Assembly (NCBI RefSeq): GCF_017352135.1
Contig: NZ_CP071454.1
Location: 1,645,501 to 1,709,500, forward strand
Origin: Rhizobium lentis
Lineage (GTDB): Bacteria; Pseudomonadota; Alphaproteobacteria; Rhizobiales; Rhizobiaceae
Direction of reading: 5' to 3'
Length of the DNA: 64,000 nt
Part shown: in pieces, positions 19,911 to 31,350 of the stretch
Position numbering within the stretch: the first letter of the stretch is position 1
Layout: every line of letters starts with the position of its first letter
The notes under the pieces: model-generated
Told to the model about the DNA's origin: nothing
Database searches by the model: none
Seen by the model: only the letters and a program-made list of their open reading frames with translations
Program-made: the position numbers and the translations under genes

Positions 19911-20267
19911 TAGAGCCTTTCCTGATCAGATTGAATCATTCTGTTGGCTCAAACGGAGTCAGATGGTCGACCGGCCGGCGCGAGTCGTAGCCCAGCTCTA
20001 CGGCCAAGCCCGCCGGTCGATCAGACGGCCCGTTTCAGCCAACCCTCCCGCAGATTTGCCTTGCAAATCTGCAAGACTTTAGAATCGCCGGACGCACTTA
20101 TCGCTTCGCCGTGGCGAAGCGGTGCGGCCGGTGGGCCGGGCATCTCTAGCTAGGATCAAAGGCGATCGGCACGGACGTACCGAGGGGTATGCCCGTCGCC
20201 AATCGCCTTTGCCCTGACGGAAACCTGCTCCGGCAGAATGCTTCAATCTGACCAGGAAAGGCTCTAG
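19911..20267. mobile_element. MITE-like element with 33-bp terminal inverted repeats
   Basis: The left end TAGAGCCTTTCCTG... (19911-19943) and right end ...CAGGAAAGGCTCTA (20234-20266) are inverted repeats matching at 31 of 33 positions. The ~357-bp interior has no transposase. It carries the palindromic repeat copy 2 (20138-20244). Its first 67 bases after position 19912 also form the 5' edge of the IS481 remnant at 35908-35974, in inverse orientation. This fits a non-autonomous element. No target-site duplication is obvious. Confidence 0.7.
20138..20244. repeat. Dispersed palindromic repeat, copy 2
   Basis: This is the second copy of the 107-base palindromic unit at 8971-9077, sharing the arms AAAGGCGATCGG and CCAATCGCCTTT and differing at roughly ten positions. 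It forms the right part of the MITE-like element. Confidence 0.8.
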
Positions 20268-20280
20268 CCCAGACAAAACA

Positions 20281-20313
20281 AAAGGCCGGAAGCGCGTCCA
20301 CGCTTCCGGCCTT
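20281..20313 (-). terminator. Rho-independent terminator of ndvA
   Basis: AAAGGCCGGAAGCG pairs with CGCTTCCGGCCTTT around a short loop. Read on the minus strand, the stem is followed by TTGTTTTG, directly after the ndvA stop at 20334. Confidence 0.85.
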
Positions 20314-20333
20314 TATCTTGAATTCCGAACCGA

Positions 20334-22097
20334 TCAGGCGGCTTCGGTGGTGTGGGCCTTGCGGACTTCTTCGTCAGTCAGGATGCCGCTGGCGCGCAGC
20401 AGAGCGGCAAAGCGGCCATTGCTATGGCTGAGTTCGTCGAAGCCGCCCTGTTCCACGACGCGACCGTCATCCAGGAAGAGCACCATATCGGCCTCGCGAA
20501 CCGTCGAGAGGCGGTGGGCGATGATGAAGGTGGTGCGGTTCTGACGCAGATTGTCGATCGCGGCCTTGACGCGGGCTTCGGTCTCGACGTCAAGTGCCGA
20601 AGTTGCCTCATCGAGCACCAGGATCGGCGCATCCTTTAGGATGGCGCGGGCAATCGCGATGCGCTGACGTTCACCACCGGAGAGCTTGTTGCCGCGCTCG
20701 CCGACATGGGTATCGTAACGATCCTCACGCGTCTCGATGAAGTCGGCGGCGGCGGCGGCTTCGGCCGCACGGCGCATGTCCTCCTCGCTCGCGCCTTCGC
20801 GGCCGAGGCGGATGTTGTCGCTGATCGAACGGTTCAGCAGGCCAGCATCCTGGAAGACGGTAGCGATATGGCGACGCAGCGACTTCCGGGTCACCTTGGT
20901 GATATCGGTGCCGTCGACGAGGATCTGGCCGCCCTGCGGATCGTAGACCCGCTGCAGCAGGTTGACCAGCGTCGTCTTACCGGCCCCGGTCGGGCCGACG
21001 ATGGCGACCGTCTGGCCTGCCTTCACCGAGAAGGAGACATTGTGCAGGCCCTGCGAGCTGTTGCCGAAGCCGAAGGAGACATCGCGGAATTCGACCGCAC
21101 CCTTGACGTTCTTGATCTCGCCGTTGCCGGCCGGCTCTTCACGTTCACGCACGGAATCTTCAAGCGTATAGAAGTCCTGGAGCTTGGAACGGGCTTCGAA
21201 GATTTGCGTGGCGAATTGACGCATCAGGTCGAGACGGGCAATCAGCAGGTTTGCAAAGCCGATGAAGGCGATGACGTCACCGACGCGCAGCTGGCCGGAC
21301 TGAACGAGCATCGTACCGATAATCAGGACCACCATCATCGCGATGGTCGAGGCCATACGGTTCAGCGCGCTGGCGATCGCCCACCAGTCGAGCACCGGAT
21401 ACTGCGCTTCGAGCAGCCGGTCGGCGAAGGATTTCAACGCCTTGGTTTCAGCTTCGATGCGGTTGTAGCTATGCAGAACGAAAACGTTGCTGATCGAGTC
21501 GCTGACATGTGAGAAGACGGTATGGTAATGATTTTCGACCGAGGCCTGGCCATCCTTGGTGCGGCTCATGACCACGCGGCCAATCAGCCAATAGGCAATG
21601 CCCAGCACGATGAGCACGGCGGAAAGACGCAAGTCCATCGATATTGCGGTCGGCACCAGCAGGGCAAGCGCGATGACCGTTGACAGATGGTTGCGCATGA
21701 ATTCCAGCCAGAGGCCGAACAGCGTCTCGCAGGCGCGCAGCAGCGTATGCAGCGCGTTGGAGGTGCCGCGCTGATGATGCCAGGCAAGCGGCATGGAAAT
21801 GATGCGGCCGAAGGCTTCCGTCAGCAGCGTTGCCCGCCGGCCATGGGCAAGCCGGTCGGCCTCCCTGGAGACCAGAACGAAGGCGATGGTGTTGAACACT
21901 GCGAAGGCCGCCCACATGAAAAGAATGGGCTTGACTTCACCCTTGCCCGAGATCGCATCGATAATGCGACCGAACAGGATCGGTTCCGCAATGGTGATGG
22001 TCGCCAGAACAATGTTGGCGATAACGACCAGGGATACGCGGAGCTTGTAAGCGCCAAGATAGCGCAGAGCTCTTGCATAGACCTTGAATAGCGACAC
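20334..22097 (-). CDS. ndvA: Beta-1,2-glucan export ABC transporter NdvA
   Basis: A 587-residue half-size exporter: six membrane helices (to about residue 310), then an ATPase with Walker A GPTGAGKTTL, signature LSGGERQR and Walker B ILVLDEATSALD. It moves cyclic beta-1,2-glucan from cytoplasm to periplasm and acts as a homodimer. The start is set at the GTG at 22097 (VSLFKVYARALRYLG), with GAGG seven bases upstream; known NdvA proteins begin at this point. An ATG six codons earlier (22115) is the alternative. It lies on the opposite strand to ndvB with three features between. Confidence 0.95.
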   Translation of the reverse strand: MSLFKVYARALRYLGAYKLRVSLVVIANIVLATITIAEPILFGRIIDAISGKGEVKPILFMWAAFAVFNTIAFVLVSREADRLAHGRRATLLTEAFGRIISMPLAWHHQRGTSNALHTLLRACETLFGLWLEFMRNHLSTVIALALLVPTAISMDLRLSAVLIVLGIAYWLIGRVVMSRTKDGQASVENHYHTVFSHVSDSISNVFVLHSYNRIEAETKALKSFADRLLEAQYPVLDWWAIASALNRMASTIAMMVVLIIGTMLVQSGQLRVGDVIAFIGFANLLIARLDLMRQFATQIFEARSKLQDFYTLEDSVREREEPAGNGEIKNVKGAVEFRDVSFGFGNSSQGLHNVSFSVKAGQTVAIVGPTGAGKTTLVNLLQRVYDPQGGQILVDGTDITKVTRKSLRRHIATVFQDAGLLNRSISDNIRLGREGASEEDMRRAAEAAAAADFIETREDRYDTHVGERGNKLSGGERQRIAIARAILKDAPILVLDEATSALDVETEARVKAAIDNLRQNRTTFIIAHRLSTVREADMVLFLDDGRVVEQGGFDELSHSNGRFAALLRASGILTDEEVRKAHTTEAA

Positions 22098-22487
22098 GTC
22101 TAACCTCTTGTGCATCTGCGAAAACGGGATGAGGCGCGATGCTACAAAAGACTACCTGAACCGGCGATTAACGAAGAATCCGGGCTTCGGCCGAGGGACA
22201 AATAACCTGATTTCACCATCGCAGAAATGCAACGAATTCGAAACCGCATCAATAGGATAGGACAGGGGGATCATTCGCGGGCCAGTCAGATTTTTTTGGC
22301 ATCTGGGTCTGGTGCCGAAATGGCTGTCCGATTATATCTCACGACAATTTCCGCTTGCATTTTAATAAATGTTTAGCGCAGCATTACATTAGAGACTGCA
22401 TTTATTGAAGAAGACCGTTTCGCGACCAATCTGAAAAGCCGCCAACGGCCTCGACGCGGGCACCAGGTCCGGACAAGGGGCGTTTTT
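22098..22487. promoter_or_regulatory. Divergent intergenic region, ndvA / luxR-type gene
   Basis: About 390 bases between two divergent starts. It is AT-richer than the surroundings and must hold both promoters. No palindromic lux-type box, repeat or small gene was found by eye. Confidence 0.5.
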
Positions 22488-23243
22488 GTGAATATTAGTT
22501 CGTTAATTCAATTGCTTGTAATTTTGGAAGAATGCTCAAATCCGGATGCCGTCGTCACTGAGCTCGAACGGGGCCTCCACAGTTCCGGTTTCGAATATTA
22601 CGGTTTGCTGCGTCATTTGCAGCAAAGCCCGGCTCAGCAGACCATGGAACTGCGTGCTGCGCCGCTTGCCGGCCGCTGGCCGGAACAATGGCTTCAGATA
22701 TATGCCGCCAAGAAATATGTCCGGATCGATCCGAGGGTGCGTTATCTCGCCCATGCGCAACGGCCTTTCCGTTGGCGGGAGAGCATGGCGGCGTTCCACG
22801 GCGACGCGCATCGGCGTCGCATGGAACAGATGATGGTCGATGCCTTCGGCCATGGATTGGAGGACGGCTATCTCTTTCCGATCCATGGGCGCAACGGCAT
22901 TCTGGGTAGCCTCAGCCTCGGCGGCAAGCCGATCGAATTGTCGCCGGTGGAAATTGCGCTGTTCGAGGCCGTGGCACGCAAGGCCTTCTGGCGATTGCTC
23001 GACTTGACGGGCAAGGCCGAGACGCTGGAAACGATGCTGCCGACCGAGACGCCGCTGACGCGGCGCGAGATGGAAATCCTGCATTATCTCGCCGAAGGCA
23101 TGACGTCGATGGAGATCAGCAGGATGCTGAAGATCTCAAACCACACCGTCGACTGGTACATGAATAGTCTGCAGGCCAAGCTGAAGGCGAAGAACAGGCA
23201 GCAGGCGGTGGCGCTTGCCTTCCGTCACGGCCTGATAAGCTGA
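22488..23243 (+). CDS. LuxR-type quorum-sensing regulator (solo)
   Basis: A 251-residue regulator with an N-terminal autoinducer-binding domain and a C-terminal GerE helix-turn-helix (LTRREMEILHYLAEG near 190-204). The acyl-homoserine-lactone pocket residues of TraR (Trp57, Tyr61, Asp70, Pro71, Trp85) are matched with identical spacing by Trp68, Tyr72, Asp81, Pro82 and Trp96. It should therefore bind an AHL. The GTG start at 22488 has AAGGGG at 22475-22480. No luxI-type synthase is in the window, so it is a solo or answers a distant synthase. It is divergent from ndvA. Confidence 0.9.
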   Translation: MNISSLIQLLVILEECSNPDAVVTELERGLHSSGFEYYGLLRHLQQSPAQQTMELRAAPLAGRWPEQWLQIYAAKKYVRIDPRVRYLAHAQRPFRWRESMAAFHGDAHRRRMEQMMVDAFGHGLEDGYLFPIHGRNGILGSLSLGGKPIELSPVEIALFEAVARKAFWRLLDLTGKAETLETMLPTETPLTRREMEILHYLAEGMTSMEISRMLKISNHTVDWYMNSLQAKLKAKNRQQAVALAFRHGLIS

Positions 23244-23402
23244 GAAACGTCACCGGAAAACGTGCTCCGATGCGGCGTTCCTTGGAATGGCGAGAAATTG
23301 CGTTTCGCAGTCGCAAGAGAAATTGAACTTCATCTGACAAGAAGTTAAGAATTTTCTTCGCGGGTGCAGCATGCCCGCGCCTGAACGTCGGAGGAGACCG
23401 TT

Positions 23403-26867
<3,465 letters not shown>

Positions 26868-26973
26868 GCGACCGCACGAAAGGTTTCGTCCGCCCGCCCT
26901 TACTCGGTCGGGCTAATCACCTGATTGTGTAGAGCTAGGCTGTGAAAAGGCCGCGTTTTTCGAAAAGCTAGCG

Positions 26974-27006
26974 GCCTCCTCGCCTTGCCCGGCGGGGAGG
27001 CTTTTT
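26974..27006 (+). terminator. Rho-independent terminator after pyc
   Basis: GCCTCCTCGCC (26974-26984) pairs with GGCGGGGAGGC (26991-27001) with one G-T wobble, followed by TTTTTC. It lies 107 bases after the pyc stop. Confidence 0.9.
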
Positions 27007-27055
27007 CGTAGACTTGCGTGCCTGCCCCTCCCAAGATCAATCAGGAAACGATTTC

Positions 27056-27628
27056 ATGAGCAAATTGAAGATCGCCGTCATTGTCGGCAGCACTCGTATT
27101 GGCCGTTTCGCGGAACATCCGGCAAAATGGATTGCCGCGCTCGCCGGCCAACGCTCCGATCTCGAAGTCGAGGTTCTCGATCTTCTCGACTATCCCATGC
27201 ATTTCTTTGGCGAAGAGCGCGCCACCGCGGCGGAAAGCGACACTGCCGAGCGCTGGAAGAAGAAGCTGCGCGAATTTGACGGCTACATCTTCACCGTCGC
27301 CGAGTACAATCATGCGCCGACGGCGGTTCTGAAGAACGCGATCGATCTCGGCGAGTTCATCCACAAGCCGGTCGCCTTCGTCGGCTACGGCGGCGTCGGA
27401 GGCGCGCGCGCCGTCGAGCATCTGAGGCTGATCTTCGTGGAAATGGGCGCTGCCTCGGTGAAAACGGGCGTGCACATCGCTTTCAGCGAATATCTGAGCG
27501 TGCTCAAAGAAGGCAAGAGCCTTGGCGATTACCCGCACCTCAACGAGGCGGCGAAGAACCAGCTCGATCAGCTCACCTGGTGGGGCGATGCGTTGAAGGC
27601 AGCGCGCTCGGTCGTCACCTCGGCCTGA
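27056..27628 (+). CDS. NADPH-dependent FMN reductase family protein
   Basis: A 190-residue flavodoxin-fold protein. The phosphate-binding loop GSTRIGRFAEH lies at residues 11-21, and FTVAEYNHAPTAVLKNAID near 80-100 is the FMN-contacting segment seen in ArsH/chromate-reductase-like enzymes. It probably reduces flavin or quinones in the cytoplasm at the expense of NAD(P)H. The ATG at 27056 is preferred: the product then starts directly with the first beta strand. It has a modest AGGAA upstream. It sits alone after the pyc terminator. Confidence 0.88.
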   Translation: MSKLKIAVIVGSTRIGRFAEHPAKWIAALAGQRSDLEVEVLDLLDYPMHFFGEERATAAESDTAERWKKKLREFDGYIFTVAEYNHAPTAVLKNAIDLGEFIHKPVAFVGYGGVGGARAVEHLRLIFVEMGAASVKTGVHIAFSEYLSVLKEGKSLGDYPHLNEAAKNQLDQLTWWGDALKAARSVVTSA

Positions 27629-27631
27629 GGA

Positions 27632-27712
27632 CAGGTCGCGCGTCGCGATCTTTCAGATTCGCTTATCGCGCTTCAACTTCTTGTTTTTATGCATTGGGCG
27701 ACATGCCTTAGC
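27632..27712. repeat. RIME-like dispersed repeat, shortened copy
   Basis: GCGATCTTTCAGATTCGC, then CTTGTTTTTATGC and CGACATGCCTTAGC, match in order the repeat at 32615-32730, which has an extra internal block. It is non-coding and lies just before the perfect palindrome at 27718. Confidence 0.6.
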
Positions 27713-27717
27713 AAAGC

Positions 27718-27747
27718 GTCTCACGTGAATCACGATTCACGTGAGAC
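27718..27747. promoter_or_regulatory. Perfect 14-bp palindrome between convergent genes
   Basis: GTCTCACGTGAATC (27718-27731) and GATTCACGTGAGAC (27734-27747) are exact inverted repeats around AC. It sits between two convergent genes, three bases from the minus-strand stop at 27751. There is no T run on either side. It may act as a bidirectional terminator. Confidence 0.6.
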
Positions 27748-27750
27748 AGG

Positions 27751-28512
27751 TCAGATATCGTAAGTATGGGCGGCATTGATCGTCGAGATGAAACGCTTGG
27801 TGCGTTCGCGCTCGGGCGCGGTAAAGATTGTTCTGGCACTGCCTGTTTCCACCACACTGCCGGCTTCCAGGAAGACGACGTCATTGGCGATCTTCGAGGC
27901 GAGACGCAGGTCATGGGTCGCCATGACCATCGTCGTGCCTTCGCGGGCTAGCTGGCCGAGCACATCGACCACTTCTGCCGAGAGTTCCGGATCGAGCGCA
28001 GACGTGGGCTCGTCGCAGAGAAGCACGCGTGGTGAAGGCGCCAGCGCACGGGCGATCGCCACACGTTGCTGCTGGCCTCCCGAGAGCGTCGCGGGCCAGG
28101 CATCGGTCTTGTGCGCCATGCCGACCTTGGTCAAAAGTTCCGTGGCGCGCTCGCGCGCCCTTTCCCTCGGCCACTTCAAGACCGTTACCAGACCTTCCAT
28201 CACATTTTCGATCGCGGTCTGATGCGGGAAAAGCTGGAAATTTTGGAAGACCATGCCGGTCTGGCGCCGGATCTTCTGAATCGCTTGCCAGCTCGTTCTT
28301 TTGCCCGGCACGAAAGAGAGCGTCTCCTCTCCCAGGCGGATCGCGCCCGATGTCGGGATTTCGAGCAGGTTGATGCAGCGCAGCAGCGTGCTTTTGCCGC
28401 CGCCCGACGGCCCGACCAGCGCAGTGACGCTGCCTTCGGGGATGCGGACGCTGATATCCTTCAGAACGACGGCGTCGCCGAAACGCTTTTCGATGTTGGA
28501 AAGCTCGATCAT
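27751..28512 (-). CDS. Amino-acid ABC transporter ATP-binding protein (cystine/polar type)
   Basis: A 253-residue ATPase of the GlnQ/HisP/TcyN group. Walker A GPSGGGKSTL is at 35-44, Q-loop FQNFQLFPH, signature LSGGQQQR and Walker B VLLCDEPTSALDPEL. The start overlaps the permease stop by four bases, so it is the last gene of a minus-strand importer operon of binding protein, permease and ATPase. Confidence 0.93.
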   Translation of the reverse strand: MIELSNIEKRFGDAVVLKDISVRIPEGSVTALVGPSGGGKSTLLRCINLLEIPTSGAIRLGEETLSFVPGKRTSWQAIQKIRRQTGMVFQNFQLFPHQTAIENVMEGLVTVLKWPRERARERATELLTKVGMAHKTDAWPATLSGGQQQRVAIARALAPSPRVLLCDEPTSALDPELSAEVVDVLGQLAREGTTMVMATHDLRLASKIANDVVFLEAGSVVETGSARTIFTAPERERTKRFISTINAAHTYDI

Positions 28513-29189
28513 GCATTTGCCTCCAGCATGCCGCCGTAACGCGCGAAGCGGCGCTCCAACCGCACTTGAAGTTGCGAGAGGACGGAACTCAGCACGAGAT
28601 AGATCAGCGCCGCCTCGATATAGAGGATCAACGGTTCATACGTGGTGGCGACGATACGCTGGGCTACCTGGAAGAGCTCCGGCACGGTGATGGCGGCCGC
28701 GAGCGAGGTATCCTTGACCAGCGAGATGAAGGTATTCGACAGCGGCGGCACGGCGACGCGGGCGGCCTGCGGCAGGATGGTGCGGCTCATCGCCTGACGC
28801 CAGCTCATGCCGATCGAATAGGCCGCTTCCCATTGGCCCTTCGGCACGGAGGAAATGACGGCGCGGATGATTTCGGAGCTGTAGGCGCCGATATTCAAGG
28901 TAAAGCCGATCAGCGCGGCCGGAAAGGCATCGAGCAGAATGCCGACGCTCGGCAGGCCGTAAAAGATCACGAAGAGCTGGACGAGCAGCGGCGTGCCGCG
29001 AATGACCCAGACATAGAATCGGGCGATCATCGCGACCGGCGACGGGCCAAAAAGGCGGGCGATCGCGGTGATCAGCCCAAGGATCAGGCCGAAGATGAAG
29101 GACAGAAGGGTCAGTGGAATGGTGAAGATCAGCCCTGCCCACAGGAGCGAAGGCAGCGATTCCGCCATCAGTTGGAGCCAGTGCTGCAA
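28509..29189 (-). CDS. Amino-acid ABC transporter permease (cystine/polar type)
   Basis: A 226-residue HisM/TcyL-like permease with about five membrane segments and the EAA loop PKGQWEAAYSIGMSWRQAM near residues 120-138. The start is taken as TTG at 29189 (LQHWLQLMAESLPSLLWAG), with GAGAGGGAA just upstream. Other options are the ATG at 29168 or an upstream ATG at 29252, but the latter lies inside a dispersed repeat and is unlikely. Confidence 0.88.
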   Translation of the reverse strand: MQHWLQLMAESLPSLLWAGLIFTIPLTLLSFIFGLILGLITAIARLFGPSPVAMIARFYVWVIRGTPLLVQLFVIFYGLPSVGILLDAFPAALIGFTLNIGAYSSEIIRAVISSVPKGQWEAAYSIGMSWRQAMSRTILPQAARVAVPPLSNTFISLVKDTSLAAAITVPELFQVAQRIVATTYEPLILYIEAALIYLVLSSVLSQLQVRLERRFARYGGMLEANA

Positions 29190-29220
29190 GCGATATTCCC
29201 TCTCGTCGGTTGGTACGTTG

Positions 29221-29395
29221 AAGTGGCATACCCCTCCCCAACCCCTCCCCACAAGGGGAGGGGCCTAGCGGAGGTCCCGGCGCACCCAATAGCGACCGTA
29301 CTGTCGGCTGAGAGGCTGTTTTGAGATGAGACAGTGCGGCATCGAAGCCCCTCTCCCCTGTGGGCCCTTGTGGGGATGGGTTGGGGAAGGGACTT
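29221..29395. repeat. CCCCTCCCC/GGGGAGGGG dispersed inverted repeat
   Basis: CTCCCCAACCCCTCCCCAC near the left edge is mirrored by GTGGGGATGGGTTGGGGAAGG at the right edge, with smaller hairpins inside (CCCCTCCCCACAAGGGGAGG). The ~170-bp unit lies between the binding-protein and permease genes of one operon. It would fold into a large RNA hairpin in the operon transcript. Confidence 0.75.
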
Positions 29396-29410
29396 TTTCC
29401 TGAACGATGT

Positions 29411-30184
29411 TTACTTGGAAACGTCCTGGCCGAAATATTTGTCGGCGATCTTCTTGTAAGTGCCGTCGGCCTTGATGTCGGCAAGCGCCTTGTTGATTTC
29501 GGCGAGTAGCTCAGGCTCGTTCTTGCGGATGATGATGCCGGAATAATCGGCATTCTCCTGCTCGGCGGCGATCTTCACCGGCGCGTCCGGCTTATGCTTC
29601 TTGAAATCGAGGAAGGAGAGGCTGTCATTGATCGTCGCATCGGCGCGCTTGGTGAGCACCAGCTGAATCGACTGGTCGAAACCGTCGGTGCCGACGAGCT
29701 CAGCGCCGGCTTCGGTTGCGATCTTGCCGAAGTTGCTGGTCAGTGACTGGGCGGATTTCTTGCCCTTGAGGTCGGCGAAGGTCTTGATGCTGTCGTCGCC
29801 CTCGCGGACGATCAGCACTGCCTTGGAAGCGATATAGGGTTCGGAGAAATCGTATTTCTGCTTGCGCGCCTCGGTGATGCCGACCTGGTTGATGACGGTG
29901 TCGTAGCGCTTGGCATCAAGGCCGGCGATCAGGCCATCCCATTTGCCTTCGACGAATTCGGCCTTGACGCCGAGCTTGGCAGCGATCGCCTCGCCGATCT
30001 CGACGTCGAAGCCGACGAGCTTGCCGCTTTCGTCGTGATAGGTGAAGGGCGCATAGGTTCCCTCCGTTCCGATCTTGAAGACGCCGGCCGACTTGATGGC
30101 GGCGAGATTTTCGCCGGCATGGGCGGGCAGAAGGACTGCAGCCTGAATAAGGGCAGCGGTGGCGACAGTTTTCAACCAGTTCAT
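29411..30184 (-). CDS. Amino-acid ABC transporter substrate-binding protein (cystine type)
   Basis: A 257-residue periplasmic protein of SBP family 3. The signal peptide is WLKTVATAALIQAAVLLPAHA, cut near residue 22. GTEGTYAPFTYHDESGK, then INQVGITEARKQKYDFSEPY, closely resemble E. coli TcyJ (FliY), so L-cystine or a related amino acid is the likely ligand. The ATG at 30184 has AAGGATGG eight bases upstream; an in-frame ATG at 30196 is less well placed. A 221-base gap with a large repeat separates it from the permease. Confidence 0.9.
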   Translation of the reverse strand: MNWLKTVATAALIQAAVLLPAHAGENLAAIKSAGVFKIGTEGTYAPFTYHDESGKLVGFDVEIGEAIAAKLGVKAEFVEGKWDGLIAGLDAKRYDTVINQVGITEARKQKYDFSEPYIASKAVLIVREGDDSIKTFADLKGKKSAQSLTSNFGKIATEAGAELVGTDGFDQSIQLVLTKRADATINDSLSFLDFKKHKPDAPVKIAAEQENADYSGIIIRKNEPELLAEINKALADIKADGTYKKIADKYFGQDVSK

Positions 30185-30511
30185 AGTTCTATCCATCCTT
30201 GGGAGATTGTGATCGGGTGAGCGATACTTTGCAGAAAACTAGGGCGCCGGAAGCGTAGAAAACTGCGAATAAAAGCAGCAACTGCAAATATTTTTCTCCG
30301 GCGGTCGTCCTTAGGCATGAATTCCATGGAATGGCGGATGGCGTGGGCAGTGCGCGGCCGCTTGCTCCATCTCCAGACCTATGGGCTGGGAGTTCTCTCC
30401 GTTGCTACTTTGTATCATCACGTCAGGAAACGTGTAGAGATGCATGTTGCATGCCTGATCATAAGTGTTTATGCACGTTTGTGCCACTACAGCCACCGAT
30501 CCGGTAGGAAC
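30185..30511. promoter_or_regulatory. Divergent intergenic region, cystine importer / DeoR gene
   Basis: About 330 bases hold the divergent promoters. An open frame in phase with the DeoR gene runs back to 30317 but has no ribosome site. No clear operator was identified. Confidence 0.4.
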
Positions 30512-31288
30512 ATGCAGGATTTTCTATTGCGAGAGCGTCAAAGCGTCATTTCCGAGCGGCTGCGGCTGAATGGCCGCGTCCTGGCGTCGGAACTTGCGAC
30601 GGAATTCGGCGTCTCCGAGGACACGGTGCGGCGCGACCTACGCGAAATGGCGGCGGCAGGGCTCTGCGAGCGGGTCTATGGTGGCGCGTTGCCGGTTTCG
30701 CCGGCGCATGGAAGCCTGACGCAGCGCATGGGATTGGCCGCTGATCGCAAGCAGGCCTTAGCACGGGCCGCGGCAAAGCAGATCACTGCCGGTTCGTGCG
30801 TGTTTTTCGATGCCGGCAGCACCAATCTGGCGATCGCCAATGCCTTGCCCGCCGAACTCGAGCTGACGGCCGCGACGAACGCGCCGGTGATTGCCGCAGC
30901 GCTCATCGACAAGCCTGCCGTCAACGTCATCCTGATCGGCGGCATGGTCGACCGACAGACGGGCGGCGCGCTCGGCGCCAAAGCCTTGCGGGATATGGAG
31001 CAGATTTCGCCCGATCTCTGCATTCTCGGCGCCTGCGGCATCGATCTGGAGGCCGGCATTACCGTGTTCGGCTTCGAGGATGCGGAGTTCAAGCGGTTTG
31101 CGGCATCGAGAAGCAAGAAGGTACTGGCGGCGGTAACCTCGGAGAAATTCAGCACCGCCGCGCCCCACAGCATTCTGCCGGTTGCGCATTGCGAGTGCCT
31201 TGTTGTCGAGCACGATGCCGATCCGGCTCTGCTCGCGGCTTACCGCGAGCGTGGGTGCCGAACTGTCATCGCCGAAAAAACGAACTGA
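30512..31288 (+). CDS. DeoR-family transcriptional regulator
   Basis: A 258-residue repressor. The N-terminal winged helix is ELATEFGVSEDTVRRDLRE near residues 25-43, and the C-terminal sugar-phosphate sensor domain has DAGSTNLAIANAL (near 100) and ILGACGIDLEAGI. DeoR proteins usually answer a phosphorylated sugar. The ATG at 30512 has GGTAGGAA upstream. It is followed after 62 bases by an MFS gene, its likely target. The effector is unknown. Confidence 0.9.
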   Translation: MQDFLLRERQSVISERLRLNGRVLASELATEFGVSEDTVRRDLREMAAAGLCERVYGGALPVSPAHGSLTQRMGLAADRKQALARAAAKQITAGSCVFFDAGSTNLAIANALPAELELTAATNAPVIAAALIDKPAVNVILIGGMVDRQTGGALGAKALRDMEQISPDLCILGACGIDLEAGITVFGFEDAEFKRFAASRSKKVLAAVTSEKFSTAAPHSILPVAHCECLVVEHDADPALLAAYRERGCRTVIAEKTN

Positions 31289-31350
31289 GCCGCCGTTACA
31301 GAGTTTAGAAAACGGGCGCTCCCAAGCCCGACAACGAGGAAAGACTGAAA

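Noticed and set aside
19944..20153. Small plus-strand gene inside the MITE-like element
   Set aside because: It only translates the repeat; its first 12 codons match the repeat fused to the IS481 remnant.
22098..22487. lux box near the LuxR-type gene
   Set aside because: No convincing 18-20 bp palindrome could be found by eye.
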